Assembly: GCA_963976875.1 (NCBI GenBank)
Contig: CAXBML010000043.1
Coordinates: 1 to 19,517, forward strand
DNA from: Berkiella_A sp963976875
GTDB taxonomy: Bacteria; Pseudomonadota; Gammaproteobacteria; Berkiellales; Berkiellaceae
Reading direction: 5' to 3'
DNA length: 19,517 nucleotides
A program made the translations under genes and the position numbers. The notes beneath the pieces are model-generated. The model had not been told where the DNA came from and made no database searches. It was given only the letters and a program-made list of their open reading frames with translations. Each line of letters begins with the position of its first letter. Position 1 is the stretch's first letter. Positions 6,096 to 14,505 of this stretch are shown here, piece by piece.

Positions 6096-8108
6096 ATGAA
6101 ATTAGGGAATACAGTGCAATTATTTAAATTAACACAAAATAAAATCTATTTGATAGGGGCTGCCACAGCCGTAATACCGGTTTGTAGCGGTGTGTTGATA
6201 GGCCAGGCTATAGAACATTTCCAAGCAAGCTGGGCACTAGCAGCCAGTGGTAGTATTATTGCTGTCGCATTATCTAGTACTATATTTTTTACACGATATA
6301 TTAAGAATACGTTATCGTTAGATAATATTGCTGCAACCATAGATACACTATCAATACCCTTATTAATAGCCGATAGACAAAATCAATTAAAATATTCAAA
6401 TCAATCAGCAAACAAAATTGAAGCTGTGAAAGCATGTGGTGACTCAAAAAATATTGTTGCTTTATTCCATGAGGCAATGTCTTCAGAATTAAATACCGAA
6501 AAAGACGCCAGCTTTAGCACGCACCTATTGAATAATCTCGTTGCGCCATTACATTTGAATATTACCTTAGCAGACAAGAATTATAGAGCATTATTTAAAC
6601 CTATCACTGTGTGTAAAATTCGCATGGGCACCGTGGTTGAATTTCATGAGGTCGCTGTAGAATATATTGTATCTCTGCCTAGTGAAGGTACATTGGCTAT
6701 ACAAGCAGAGCCATTAATAGAGCCAGAGGCACAAGTTGTTCTACCGTTACAAATAGAACATATTGTAGAGTGTGTTCAACATGCGATGTTGATTGTTGAT
6801 GAAGATAATACCATACAATTTATTAATGAAAGTATGATTTGTTTGCTAAATATATCAAGAGATAATACAAATTCGAATAAAAAATTAATGCAGGCGCTGG
6901 GAGCACAAACAGAACACTTAAAGGCTTTCTTAACACAAGCACTTCAATATGAAGAAAAAACTGAATTTTTACAAGATGGCTCACCAACCGCAGACTGGTT
7001 TGTTACACCTATTATGGTCGATGGAATGCATAAAGGTTATATGATAGAAGCGCACACACCGTCTAAGCAAGAAGTTGTTAGCTTAAAAAACAACTTAGAG
7101 GAAGTGGGTCGTTGGGCTAAGACCTGTGAAAAAGAAATTGCGCATTTCATTAACCTATTAGGCTATATAGATTTGTATCAAGATAAAGATAAATTGAGTA
7201 CAACAATTTTAGATTTTAAGCAGTATAAACATCCTTTACTCAAAAAAGGTATAAAGTCAGTCCAACGTTTAGCAGATATAGTAAATCAATCAACAAAAGA
7301 AACGAATGCAATGCGTTCACATCTTGCCCAACAGCAGACGGCGCCTATCATGAGCTCAAACCAGATGAGTATATTGAGCCACGCATTATTAAGAAATTTA
7401 GACGAATTAAGACGTGATTATTGCTCACTTAAAAACCATCAAGCAGAAAATAGTCGTATTGTGAATGAGCAAAAAGGGATAACGCAAGGATTAAACCAGA
7501 TAACAGAAGATGGATATTCATTGACGCAGGCGTGTAGGGGCAAAGTGCTTTCCGGTTTTGAAATGGTTACGCTTATCGTACAAAGCATGCAACAATTTGA
7601 ATCTGAATTATCAGCCATGCTAAAAATTCTTGAACAAACCCAAGGCAAAATTAAAAAAATAGAAATGGCTAAGGATGTTTCAACAACTTTAGAATTATTC
7701 ATGGAGTCATTAACAGGACAAATTCGACAAGCAACTCAGCATTGCAAGAAAAATAAATCACGCTTAAATATGTTAATTCCGAATTATACGACGCATCATT
7801 TACAAATGGGCCATTTACAAACGCAATGGCAAAATAGTTTACAGCTTATTCAAACTCAGGAAAATACATTATCTGAGTGGCGTGGCTATCAAAAGCAAGA
7901 GGAGACTTATCAGTCGACTTTAGAAGTACGCCTAGAAGCGTTATATGTGCTATCTGAAAAAATTATGCGAAAAAGCATGGGTGTAGATGAGAAGAATGAC
8001 GATCAAGTTAATAATATTTCATCTGGCTTACATCAGTTTGAAGATGTAATCTTAAGAAGTGGTTTACCTCAAATCAATATTAATGAAATAGCAGAAAAAA
8101 ATAATTAA
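6096..8108 (+). CDS. Membrane-anchored PAS-like protein with long helical tail
   Basis: The protein has 670 residues. Two transmembrane helices lie at about 17-39 and 46-66, joined by a short loop. They are followed by what look like two PAS-type sensing modules. The first spans about 80-160 and opens with IDTLSIPLLIADRQNQLKYSNQSA. The second spans about 220-325, opens with VQHAMLIVDEDNTIQFINES and contains WFVTPIMVDGMHKGYMIEA. Residues 330-645 are long amphipathic helices rich in Gln, Glu and Lys. Part of this (about 490-570) looks like the adaptation helices of methyl-accepting chemotaxis proteins, but the conserved chemotaxis tip and any kinase, cyclase or phosphodiesterase motif are missing. 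It is most simply a cytoplasmic-facing sensor or scaffold whose partner is unknown. The ATG at 6096 lacks a ribosome site. An in-frame GTG at 6114 has AGGG six bases upstream and may be the true start. Confidence 0.65.
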   Translation: MKLGNTVQLFKLTQNKIYLIGAATAVIPVCSGVLIGQAIEHFQASWALAASGSIIAVALSSTIFFTRYIKNTLSLDNIAATIDTLSIPLLIADRQNQLKYSNQSANKIEAVKACGDSKNIVALFHEAMSSELNTEKDASFSTHLLNNLVAPLHLNITLADKNYRALFKPITVCKIRMGTVVEFHEVAVEYIVSLPSEGTLAIQAEPLIEPEAQVVLPLQIEHIVECVQHAMLIVDEDNTIQFINESMICLLNISRDNTNSNKKLMQALGAQTEHLKAFLTQALQYEEKTEFLQDGSPTADWFVTPIMVDGMHKGYMIEAHTPSKQEVVSLKNNLEEVGRWAKTCEKEIAHFINLLGYIDLYQDKDKLSTTILDFKQYKHPLLKKGIKSVQRLADIVNQSTKETNAMRSHLAQQQTAPIMSSNQMSILSHALLRNLDELRRDYCSLKNHQAENSRIVNEQKGITQGLNQITEDGYSLTQACRGKVLSGFEMVTLIVQSMQQFESELSAMLKILEQTQGKIKKIEMAKDVSTTLELFMESLTGQIRQATQHCKKNKSRLNMLIPNYTTHHLQMGHLQTQWQNSLQLIQTQENTLSEWRGYQKQEETYQSTLEVRLEALYVLSEKIMRKSMGVDEKNDDQVNNISSGLHQFEDVILRSGLPQININEIAEKNN

Positions 8109-8121
8109 CTATTCACCTCAT

Positions 8122-8135
8122 CTTAAAATTTTAAG
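8122..8135. repeat. 14-base perfect palindrome
   Basis: CTTAAAATTTTAAG lies 14 bases after the stop of the PAS-domain gene. It is too AT-rich for a typical terminator and could be a protein-binding site. Its significance is uncertain. Confidence 0.3.
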
Positions 8136-8166
8136 CATAGTGAAGCCATAGTTTGCAATTAAATAA

Positions 8167-8205
8167 AACTTGATTTCATCTATAACTTGATTTCATCTAT
8201 AACTT
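8167..8205. repeat. Tandem duplication of a 17-base unit
   Basis: The unit AACTTGATTTCATCTAT occurs perfectly twice in direct succession (8167-8183 and 8184-8200), with the first five bases of a third copy (8201-8205). It lies 47-85 bases upstream of the small membrane-protein start. It could be slipped-strand duplication or a doubled regulator site. Confidence 0.75.
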
Positions 8206-8251
8206 TGCCTTAATCTTAAGAGCATCTAAATGGATTTAGGTGAGTCAATTT

Positions 8252-8710
8252 ATGTCAAAGGTTAGAAAATTTATTAACGGCATTCATACGGCTAGTACTT
8301 TTTGTGTGGCCAGCATGGGTGTATTGGGTACAGCGACATTGGGTGCAATATTTAATGTGGCGAACAAGGGATTTAATTGTTTACCGTCTCCGCCAGTTGA
8401 TGCCCGTGTTATATTTGATGCGACAAATTTCAATTATTTGCAGTTTATTAGCGAAGTCACTGCGCATGATGCAAATATTTCACTTCCAATTCACGCTGAT
8501 CTCGCTTTTGCTGGTGCAGGTAGTTGTGCAACTGAGGTGGCTAAAACAGCGTTACTGATTAGCGTCCCAATTATCACGACTTATGCTGCAATTTCTGTTG
8601 CAAAAGGTATATCTGATTGCTCTAAAGACTCACCAGAAGCTTATCATAAACTAGATGTGGAGAGCGGTGAAGAGAGCTTTGAGTTAACCGAAAGAAGAAG
8701 ATGTTGCTAG
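8252..8710 (+). CDS. Small membrane protein of unknown function ending in RRRCC
   Basis: The protein has 152 residues from the ATG at 8252. An in-frame GTG at 8240 would add four, but the ATG sits eight bases after GGTGA, a better ribosome-site distance. A short basic N-terminus (KVRKF) leads into a first hydrophobic helix (about 12-36). A polar central part of about 55 residues follows, then a second hydrophobic helix (about 100-123) and a charged tail that ends TERRRCC. Terminal paired cysteines after a basic patch next to a membrane segment resemble eukaryotic lipidation signals. In a bacterium this matters only if the protein is delivered into a host cell. I do not recognise the family. 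It converges with the aspartic protease gene, 22 bases away. Confidence 0.6.
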   Translation: MSKVRKFINGIHTASTFCVASMGVLGTATLGAIFNVANKGFNCLPSPPVDARVIFDATNFNYLQFISEVTAHDANISLPIHADLAFAGAGSCATEVAKTALLISVPIITTYAAISVAKGISDCSKDSPEAYHKLDVESGEESFELTERRRCC

Positions 8711-8732
8711 TATTTTTTTAGCCAGAATGGAC

Positions 8733-9281
8733 CTATGGCTCAGTATCAATACTTAAGGTTAATTCATCGCCTTTTTGGGTAAAAGTCACGTGTTTTAAAG
8801 CACTCATACCCAGCAGTACTTCAGTACCGCTCATGCTAGGATTGATACTGGCTCTGACATTATTAATTTTAATGTGTCCTATGGTAATACTGCTCAGTTT
8901 TGTTCGGTAAATTTCTATTAGCCCCCCCGCAGTATTCGCACGGCCTACGGTGCCTTTTTTGAGACCAATTTTTTCTGCCAATTTACCTGGAATAACCACA
9001 TCACTCGCGCCAGTATCCAGTAAAAAAATAACATCATACTCATTGATTTTACCTTTAGCCAAGTAATGATTAAAACGATTTCGTGTAATGATAGTTTTTT
9101 GAATGCCGGATATTGTCGCAACTTTTTGTTCTACATATCCGGGATTTAGTGATTTAGCTAGCCATTTGTCAAATAGTAGTGTTAATAATGCTAGTACTGC
9201 CACCCATGCCAAAATACCCATCCAATGACCATAGGTTTTGGTTTGTTCTTTTTCAGGTTTAGGTTCATTTGGCTCGCTCAT
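8733..9281 (-). CDS. Membrane-anchored retropepsin-like aspartic protease (TIGR02281-type)
   Basis: This 182-residue protein has a charged, Glu/Lys/Pro-rich cytoplasmic N-terminus of about 20 residues and one transmembrane helix (about 21-37). A single-lobe aspartic protease domain (about 54-180) presumably faces the periplasm. The catalytic triplet is in the FLLDTGAS motif (Asp89-Thr90-Gly91). It is followed by VVIPGKLAEKIGL, then GRANTAGG and the flap-like LGMSALKHV region near the end. This order matches the bacterial clan AA family TIGR02281, which works as a homodimer like retroviral proteases. The start follows TTGGACA, a modest ribosome site. The substrate is unknown. The gene is divergent from ampD and shares a 226-base spacer with it. 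Confidence 0.85.
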   Translation of the reverse strand: MSEPNEPKPEKEQTKTYGHWMGILAWVAVLALLTLLFDKWLAKSLNPGYVEQKVATISGIQKTIITRNRFNHYLAKGKINEYDVIFLLDTGASDVVIPGKLAEKIGLKKGTVGRANTAGGLIEIYRTKLSSITIGHIKINNVRASINPSMSGTEVLLGMSALKHVTFTQKGDELTLSIDTEP

Positions 9282-9455
9282 TTGTCCAATATAATCTCGT
9301 GCTGAAGTGTATTAATAAGTATAATCTAATTTAGATAACTATAATATTTATCTTGAAATTATTCGGGATAAAGCTCGGATAAAATAGAACTTTTGACTAA
9401 TTTGCTCCAATTTTGTTTTTTGGGGTTTTTTAGTATGCGCTAGACACCTTAAATT

Positions 9456-9464
9456 TGTTATAAT
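9456..9464 (+). promoter_or_regulatory. Extended -10 promoter upstream of ampD
   Basis: TGTTATAAT is a perfect extended -10 element (TGnTATAAT). No strong -35 box is present, as is usual for this promoter class. Transcription would start near 9471, giving a leader of about 37 bases to the ampD ATG at 9508. Confidence 0.55.
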
Positions 9465-9507
9465 TCCCGAAGCAATAATTTATGATGGTATCTAACATAA
9501 ACAAATT

Positions 9508-10074
9508 ATGGTTATAGATAAAAATACAGGGCTTATTTCGTCAGCCACTTATTTTCAGTCGCCCAACAAAGATGAAAGGCCTGGGCAAGAATTAAGTCTT
9601 CTTGTTATTCATGGTATTAGTTTACCGCCTGGCCAATTTCATGGGGATGATATCAAAGACTTTTTTTTAAATAAGTTAGACAGCTCAAAGCATGTTTTTT
9701 ATCAAAAGATATCTAATTTCAAAGTTTCTAGTCATTTGGTGATTAGAAGAGATGGTCGGGTTTGGCAATTTGTGCCTTTCCATCAACGTGCCTGGCATGC
9801 AGGAATATCTCAGTTTGGTGGCAGAGATAAATGTAATGATTTTTCAATTGGTATCGAGTTAGAAGGCATTGATACTATGCCTTACAGTGAAGAGCAATAT
9901 TGTGCTTTAAGCGCTTGCACTACTGAAATTATGAAAACCTATCCTGGTATCACTATGGATCGCATCGTTGGGCACGAACATATAGCCCCTGGACGTAAAA
10001 CAGATCCTGGGCCTGCATTTGACTGGGCGTATTATCATTCCCAGTTATTATCAGTAGAAAATAACATAAAATAA
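9508..10074 (+). CDS. ampD: 1,6-anhydro-N-acetylmuramyl-L-alanine amidase AmpD
   Basis: This cytoplasmic zinc amidase cuts the bond between anhydro-MurNAc and L-alanine in recycled muropeptides. It thereby lowers the inducer pool for AmpR-type beta-lactamase systems where those exist. At 188 residues it has normal AmpD length. All expected functional residues are present: zinc ligands His35 (LVIHG), His156 (VGHEHIAPGRKTDPG) and Asp166, with Glu117 and Lys164 in the active site. SSHLVIRRDG and the QRAWHAG motif are also typical. No signal peptide is present, which separates it from the periplasmic AmiD-type enzymes. The ribosome site is weak. It lies 54 bases before aceE on the same strand with no terminator between, so read-through into the pdh genes is likely. 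Confidence 0.95.
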   Translation: MVIDKNTGLISSATYFQSPNKDERPGQELSLLVIHGISLPPGQFHGDDIKDFFLNKLDSSKHVFYQKISNFKVSSHLVIRRDGRVWQFVPFHQRAWHAGISQFGGRDKCNDFSIGIELEGIDTMPYSEEQYCALSACTTEIMKTYPGITMDRIVGHEHIAPGRKTDPGPAFDWAYYHSQLLSVENNIK

Positions 10075-10128
10075 CATAACGTAAATAATTTTAATTTAAT
10101 GACAGCAAAATAATAGTTGGGAGTTAGT

Positions 10129-12789
10129 ATGCAACAACCGCCAAATGATCTTGATCCACTAGAAACACAGGAGTGGTTGGATGCATTGGATTCTGTTGTG
10201 AAAAGCAGTGGTACAACGCGGGCTCAATATATATTAGATAAGCTTAGCTACCATGCCAGTTTACAAGGTTGTGAATCACCACAGCATCAAAATACACCTT
10301 ATTGCAATACGATTGCAGCAGCAGATGAGCCAAGTGTACCAGGTGATTATGAATCTGAACAAAATATCCGAGCACTGATTCGTTGGAATGCTATGGCCAT
10401 GGTGGTGCGAGCTCAGCAAGTGGATGGCAGTTTAGGTGGGCATATTGGTACTTTTGCTTCTTCTGCTACTTTGTATGATGTGGGATTTAATCATTTTTGG
10501 CGTGGACCAGAAGCGCCTGCGGGTAGTGATTTAATTTATGTTCAAGGGCATGCTTCACCGGGGATATATGCGCGCTCATATTTAACAGGGCAGATTTCGG
10601 AAGAGCAGCTTGTACATTTTAGACGTGAAACGGATGGTAAAGGTTTATCTTCTTATCCACATCCTTGGCTAATGCCGAATTATTGGCAGTTCCCAACGGT
10701 ATCAATGGGTTTGGGGCCACTTCAGGCGATGTTTCAGGCACGGTTTATGCGATATTTAGAAGATCGCGGTTTTTCTGAAAAATCAGATAGAAAAGTCTGG
10801 TGCTTTTGTGGCGATGGTGAAATGGATGAACCAGAGTCATTAGGTGGTTTGTCACTTGCGGGTCGTGAACGCTTAGATAATTTAGTTTTTGTGGTTAATT
10901 GCAATTTACAAAGATTGGATGGTCCCGTTCGAGGCAACAGTAAAATTGTACAAGAACTAGAAACTGCTTTTAGAGGTGCTAACTGGAATGTGATCAAAGT
11001 GCTTTGGGGTAGCGAATGGGATCCCCTTTTTGCTGCAGATAGAGATGGCATTTTATTAAAGCGTATGGAAGAAGCTGTTGATGGTGATTATCAAAATTAT
11101 AAAGCCAAGGGTGGTGCTTATACGCGCGAACATTTCTTTGGCAAGTATCCAGAGTTGTTAAAACTGGTTGAGCATTTAAGTGACGATGACATATATCGCT
11201 TAAGTCGAGGTGGGCACGATCCGGCCAAGATATTTGCTGCATACAAATCAGCTTCAAATCACAAAGGTCAGCCTACTGTCATTTTGGCTAAAACCGTAAA
11301 AGGTTATGGTTTAGGCGCAGCGGGCGAAGCACAAAATACTGCGCATAACGTGAAAAAAATTAGCGTAGATGATCTCAAAATATTTCGAGACAGATTTTTA
11401 TTACCGATCCCAGATGATAAAATTGAATCTGTGCCTTTTCATCATCCTGGTGATAATAACCCAGCGATCCGTTACATGAAGCAACGTCGTGAATCTTTAG
11501 GGGGGTATTTGCCCTACAGGCGCGAAAAAGCAGATGAAACTTTGGAGATGCCTAAGCTAGAGGCCTTTGCTTCACAATTAAAAAGTACAGGGGATAGAGC
11601 GATCTCAACGACCATGTCTTTTGTTCGTATATTGTCGACATTAGTGAAAGACAAAAATATTGGCAAAAGGATAGTGCCCATTGTGCCGGATGAAGCCCGT
11701 ACATTTGGAATGGAAGGTTTGTTTAGACAAATTGGCATTTACTCCAGTGTTGGACAAAAATACCGTCCTGTAGATGCTGATCAGGTTATGTATTACAAAG
11801 AAGCTCAAGATGGTCAAATACTAGAAGAAGGCCTTAACGAAGCAGGTTCTTTCTGTTCTTGGATTGCGGCGGCCACATCTTATAGCACGCATAACTGCAT
11901 TATGATTCCATTTTATATTTATTATTCTATGTTCGGTTTTCAGAGAATTGGTGATCTGGCTTGGGCTGGAGGAGATTCTAGAGCGAAAGGTTTCTTGTTG
12001 GGCGCGACATCTGGTAGAACCACGTTGAATGGGGAAGGTTTACAACATCAAGATGGGCATAGTCATATATTGGGTAGCACAGTGCCTAATTGTATTTGTT
12101 ATGACCCAACATATGCATATGAATTAGCCGTTATCATTCAGAACGGTTTGCAAAGAATGTACGTTGATGATGAGAGTGTCTACTTTTACATTACATTAAT
12201 GAATGAAAATTACGCACATCCTGAAATGCCCGTGGGTTCTGAACAAGGCATTATTAAAGGTATGTACTTGCTTGAGGAAGTCAAAAAACCTGCAAAACTG
12301 CATGTGCAGTTAATGGGGTCCGGCTCGATCTTGCTAGAAGTACAGGCGGCGGTAAAATTATTAGAAGAATTTGACGTGAGTGCGGATGTTTGGAGTATGA
12401 CCAGTTTTAACGAATTACGTAAAGAAGCATTAGAGGTGCAGCGTTGGAATCAATTCAATCCAGAGAAAAAAGCCAAAAGCAGTTATTTAGAGCAACAGTT
12501 GGAGAATGTGACCGTTCCCATTATTGCCGCAACCGATCATATGAAATCGTACGCAGATAGCATTCGAGGCTTTGTGAAGCAAGATTACTATGTGTTGGGA
12601 ACGGATGGTTTTGGTCGCAGTGATACTCGTGAGAGACTACGCAGGCATTTTGAAGTCGATCGTTATCATGTTGCCTTTACGGCACTGGTTGCTTTGTTCA
12701 ACCAAGGCAAAGTGGATAAAACTGTAATCGCAAAAGCACGAAAAGCTTTTAAAATTGAAACGAATAAACAAGATCCAAGATCTTTGTAG
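10129..12789 (+). CDS. aceE: Pyruvate dehydrogenase E1 component (homodimeric type)
   Basis: The protein has 886 residues from the ATG at 10129, against 887 in E. coli. A GGGAG ribosome site five bases upstream supports this ATG over an upstream in-frame TTG at 10117. E1 uses thiamine diphosphate to decarboxylate pyruvate and passes the acetyl group to the lipoyl arms of E2. The thiamine diphosphate motif runs from GDGE (228-231) to NCN (257-259), so Asp229 and Asn259 are the expected magnesium ligands. HIGTFASSATLYDVGFNHFW, GHASPGIYARSY and, further on, HILGSTVPNC are typical of the fused alpha-beta E1 of Gammaproteobacteria. The gene is complete with no missing core residue seen. It is the first gene of the aceE-aceF-lpdA run; aceF starts 18 bases after its stop. 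Confidence 0.97.
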   Translation: MQQPPNDLDPLETQEWLDALDSVVKSSGTTRAQYILDKLSYHASLQGCESPQHQNTPYCNTIAAADEPSVPGDYESEQNIRALIRWNAMAMVVRAQQVDGSLGGHIGTFASSATLYDVGFNHFWRGPEAPAGSDLIYVQGHASPGIYARSYLTGQISEEQLVHFRRETDGKGLSSYPHPWLMPNYWQFPTVSMGLGPLQAMFQARFMRYLEDRGFSEKSDRKVWCFCGDGEMDEPESLGGLSLAGRERLDNLVFVVNCNLQRLDGPVRGNSKIVQELETAFRGANWNVIKVLWGSEWDPLFAADRDGILLKRMEEAVDGDYQNYKAKGGAYTREHFFGKYPELLKLVEHLSDDDIYRLSRGGHDPAKIFAAYKSASNHKGQPTVILAKTVKGYGLGAAGEAQNTAHNVKKISVDDLKIFRDRFLLPIPDDKIESVPFHHPGDNNPAIRYMKQRRESLGGYLPYRREKADETLEMPKLEAFASQLKSTGDRAISTTMSFVRILSTLVKDKNIGKRIVPIVPDEARTFGMEGLFRQIGIYSSVGQKYRPVDADQVMYYKEAQDGQILEEGLNEAGSFCSWIAAATSYSTHNCIMIPFYIYYSMFGFQRIGDLAWAGGDSRAKGFLLGATSGRTTLNGEGLQHQDGHSHILGSTVPNCICYDPTYAYELAVIIQNGLQRMYVDDESVYFYITLMNENYAHPEMPVGSEQGIIKGMYLLEEVKKPAKLHVQLMGSGSILLEVQAAVKLLEEFDVSADVWSMTSFNELRKEALEVQRWNQFNPEKKAKSSYLEQQLENVTVPIIAATDHMKSYADSIRGFVKQDYYVLGTDGFGRSDTRERLRRHFEVDRYHVAFTALVALFNQGKVDKTVIAKARKAFKIETNKQDPRSL

Positions 12790-12807
12790 TCTATTGGGAG
12801 AATCGTC

Positions 12808-14490
12808 TTGAGTGCAATAGAAGTTGTAAAAGTGCCAAATATTGGTGATGCGAGCGCTGTGGAAATTATTGATATTCTGGTGAAGCCAGGAGATAGGATT
12901 GCGTTAGAAGATCCGATCATTACGCTGGAAACCGATAAAGCTGCGATGGATGTTCCAAGTCCAATCGCCGGGGTTGTTGAATCTTTAGAAGTGAAAGAGG
13001 GCGATAAGGTTTCTGAAGGGGATGTAATTTTAAAGGTGAAAGCCGCGGAGAGCGCCGAACCTGAAGTGCAAGCTGAAAAGGTTGAGTCAAAACCAAGCTC
13101 TGAAACTGAAACCAAACCTGAAGCCAAATCTGAAGCCAAATCTGAAGCCAAATCTGAGACAGCACCTGATGAGAATACTGCAGATAATACAGCGGTTGTA
13201 AGTGAAGATATTTGTCTACCAAAGTCAGACGATTTCAAAGATGTCACTGTGATTGAAATCTTAGTGGCTGTCGGAGATGAAATTGAGCAGGATCAATCTA
13301 TTATTGCGGTAGAAAGTGAAAAGGCGAGTTTAGAATTACCCAGTTCACATAAAGGCGTGGTCGAAGAAATTTATCTCGAAGTAGGACAAAAAGGGAATCC
13401 TGGTGATAAAGTTCTAAAAATAAGAGTCTCACACAATGGGCCTGCTGTTCAGGCTGAAAGTGTTCATGAGGCACCTGCTGTTTCTACAGCGTCCTCATCT
13501 GCACAATCATCTATTAAGAAGCCAACAGAAGTAGAGGTTGCGGATTCAGCAAGTATATCGTCAGGTGGCGGGCATGCTGGACCCGCTACACGAAAATTTG
13601 CTCGTGCTTTAGGTGTAGATTTGACCAAAGTATCGGGTAGTGGGCATAAAGGTCGAGTCACAACACACGATGTGGAGCGATATGTTAAGTCTCAAATTAA
13701 AGCCATAGAGACTGGCAGTATCAAAACGGGTCATAACAATGCATCGGACATGAGAGGCTTACCTGAGCTTCCGACTATAGACTTTACCCAGTTTGGTGAA
13801 ATTGAAAGCAAACCCATGGGCCGTATTAAGAAGCTGACCGCACGGAACATGTTCAGAAATTGGGTTAATATTCCACATGTGACACAATTTGATGAAGCGG
13901 ACATTACCGAGCTAGAAGTTTTTCGTAAGGAAAATAAAAAAGCAGCAATGGACAATGGCATACCGTTAACGCCGGTCAGTTTTATTGTGAAAGCGGTTGT
14001 GTCTGCTTTAAAAGCGTTCCCACAATTTAATGCTTCTTTGTCGCCTTCAGGCGAAGAAGTGATTTATAAAAAATATTACAATGTGGGTGTAGCGGTTGAT
14101 ACACCCAATGGCCTTATGGTGCCAGTGATTAAAAATGTAGACAGCAAAGGTTTATTTGAAATTGCTAAAGAATTGGCGGAACTGAGTGCTAAGGCGAAAA
14201 AGGGGACATTAAAGTCTGCTGATTTACAGGGTAATACTTTTACCATTTCTAGTTTGGGTAATATGGGTGGAACACAATTTACGCCAATTATTAATGCACC
14301 GGATGTGGCTATTTTAGGTGTGTCCAAGTTGCAAATTAAGCCGAAATTTATAAATGAAGAATTTGTGCCTAGAAAAATGTTGCCATTAGCGGTGTCATAT
14401 GACCACCGAGTCATTGATGGTGTGGAAGGGGCTAAATTCATGCAGCACATTTGTGCTAGGTTACAAGATATTAGGAAATTACTACTATAG
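12808..14490 (+). CDS. aceF: Dihydrolipoamide acetyltransferase, E2 of pyruvate dehydrogenase
   Basis: This 560-residue core component of the pyruvate dehydrogenase complex moves the acetyl group from lipoamide to CoA. It starts with TTG, preceded by GGGAG seven bases upstream. Lipoyl domain 1 spans about 4-80 with the modified lysine K44 (ETDKA). A charged Glu/Lys/Ala linker spans 80-135. Lipoyl domain 2 spans about 137-210 with K172 (ESEKA). A second Ala/Ser-rich linker follows, then the peripheral subunit-binding domain (about 257-293, GPATRKFARALGVDL) and the catalytic domain (about 320-560). The active-site signature DHRVIDG is at 532-538, with His533 the catalytic base. Two lipoyl domains is one fewer than E. 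coli and common in other Proteobacteria. The first linker has a 12-base DNA repeat, listed separately. Confidence 0.97.
   Translation: MSAIEVVKVPNIGDASAVEIIDILVKPGDRIALEDPIITLETDKAAMDVPSPIAGVVESLEVKEGDKVSEGDVILKVKAAESAEPEVQAEKVESKPSSETETKPEAKSEAKSEAKSETAPDENTADNTAVVSEDICLPKSDDFKDVTVIEILVAVGDEIEQDQSIIAVESEKASLELPSSHKGVVEEIYLEVGQKGNPGDKVLKIRVSHNGPAVQAESVHEAPAVSTASSSAQSSIKKPTEVEVADSASISSGGGHAGPATRKFARALGVDLTKVSGSGHKGRVTTHDVERYVKSQIKAIETGSIKTGHNNASDMRGLPELPTIDFTQFGEIESKPMGRIKKLTARNMFRNWVNIPHVTQFDEADITELEVFRKENKKAAMDNGIPLTPVSFIVKAVVSALKAFPQFNASLSPSGEEVIYKKYYNVGVAVDTPNGLMVPVIKNVDSKGLFEIAKELAELSAKAKKGTLKSADLQGNTFTISSLGNMGGTQFTPIINAPDVAILGVSKLQIKPKFINEEFVPRKMLPLAVSYDHRVIDGVEGAKFMQHICARLQDIRKLLL
13118..13153 (+). 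repeat. Three 12-base repeats coding for the lipoyl-domain linker of AceF
   Basis: CTGAAGCCAAAT is repeated perfectly three times in tandem, in frame, coding for repeated Ser-Glu-Ala-Lys. More divergent copies lie just upstream. Slippage here would lengthen or shorten the flexible linker by four residues without breaking the frame. Confidence 0.85.
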
Positions 14491-14505
14491 GATTAAGGGG
14501 ATATT

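Noticed and set aside
6096..8108. Annotation as methyl-accepting chemotaxis protein
   Set aside because: The conserved signalling tip is absent, so only a distant resemblance of the helical shaft can be claimed.
12666..13247. 193-codon minus-strand frame across the aceE/aceF junction
   Set aside because: It is a low-complexity Ser/Ala/Leu frame opposite two unambiguous enzyme genes, arising from the repetitive AceF linker.
12808..14490. 2-oxoglutarate dehydrogenase E2 (sucB) for the acyltransferase gene
   Set aside because: Two lipoyl domains and position directly after aceE identify the pyruvate dehydrogenase E2.
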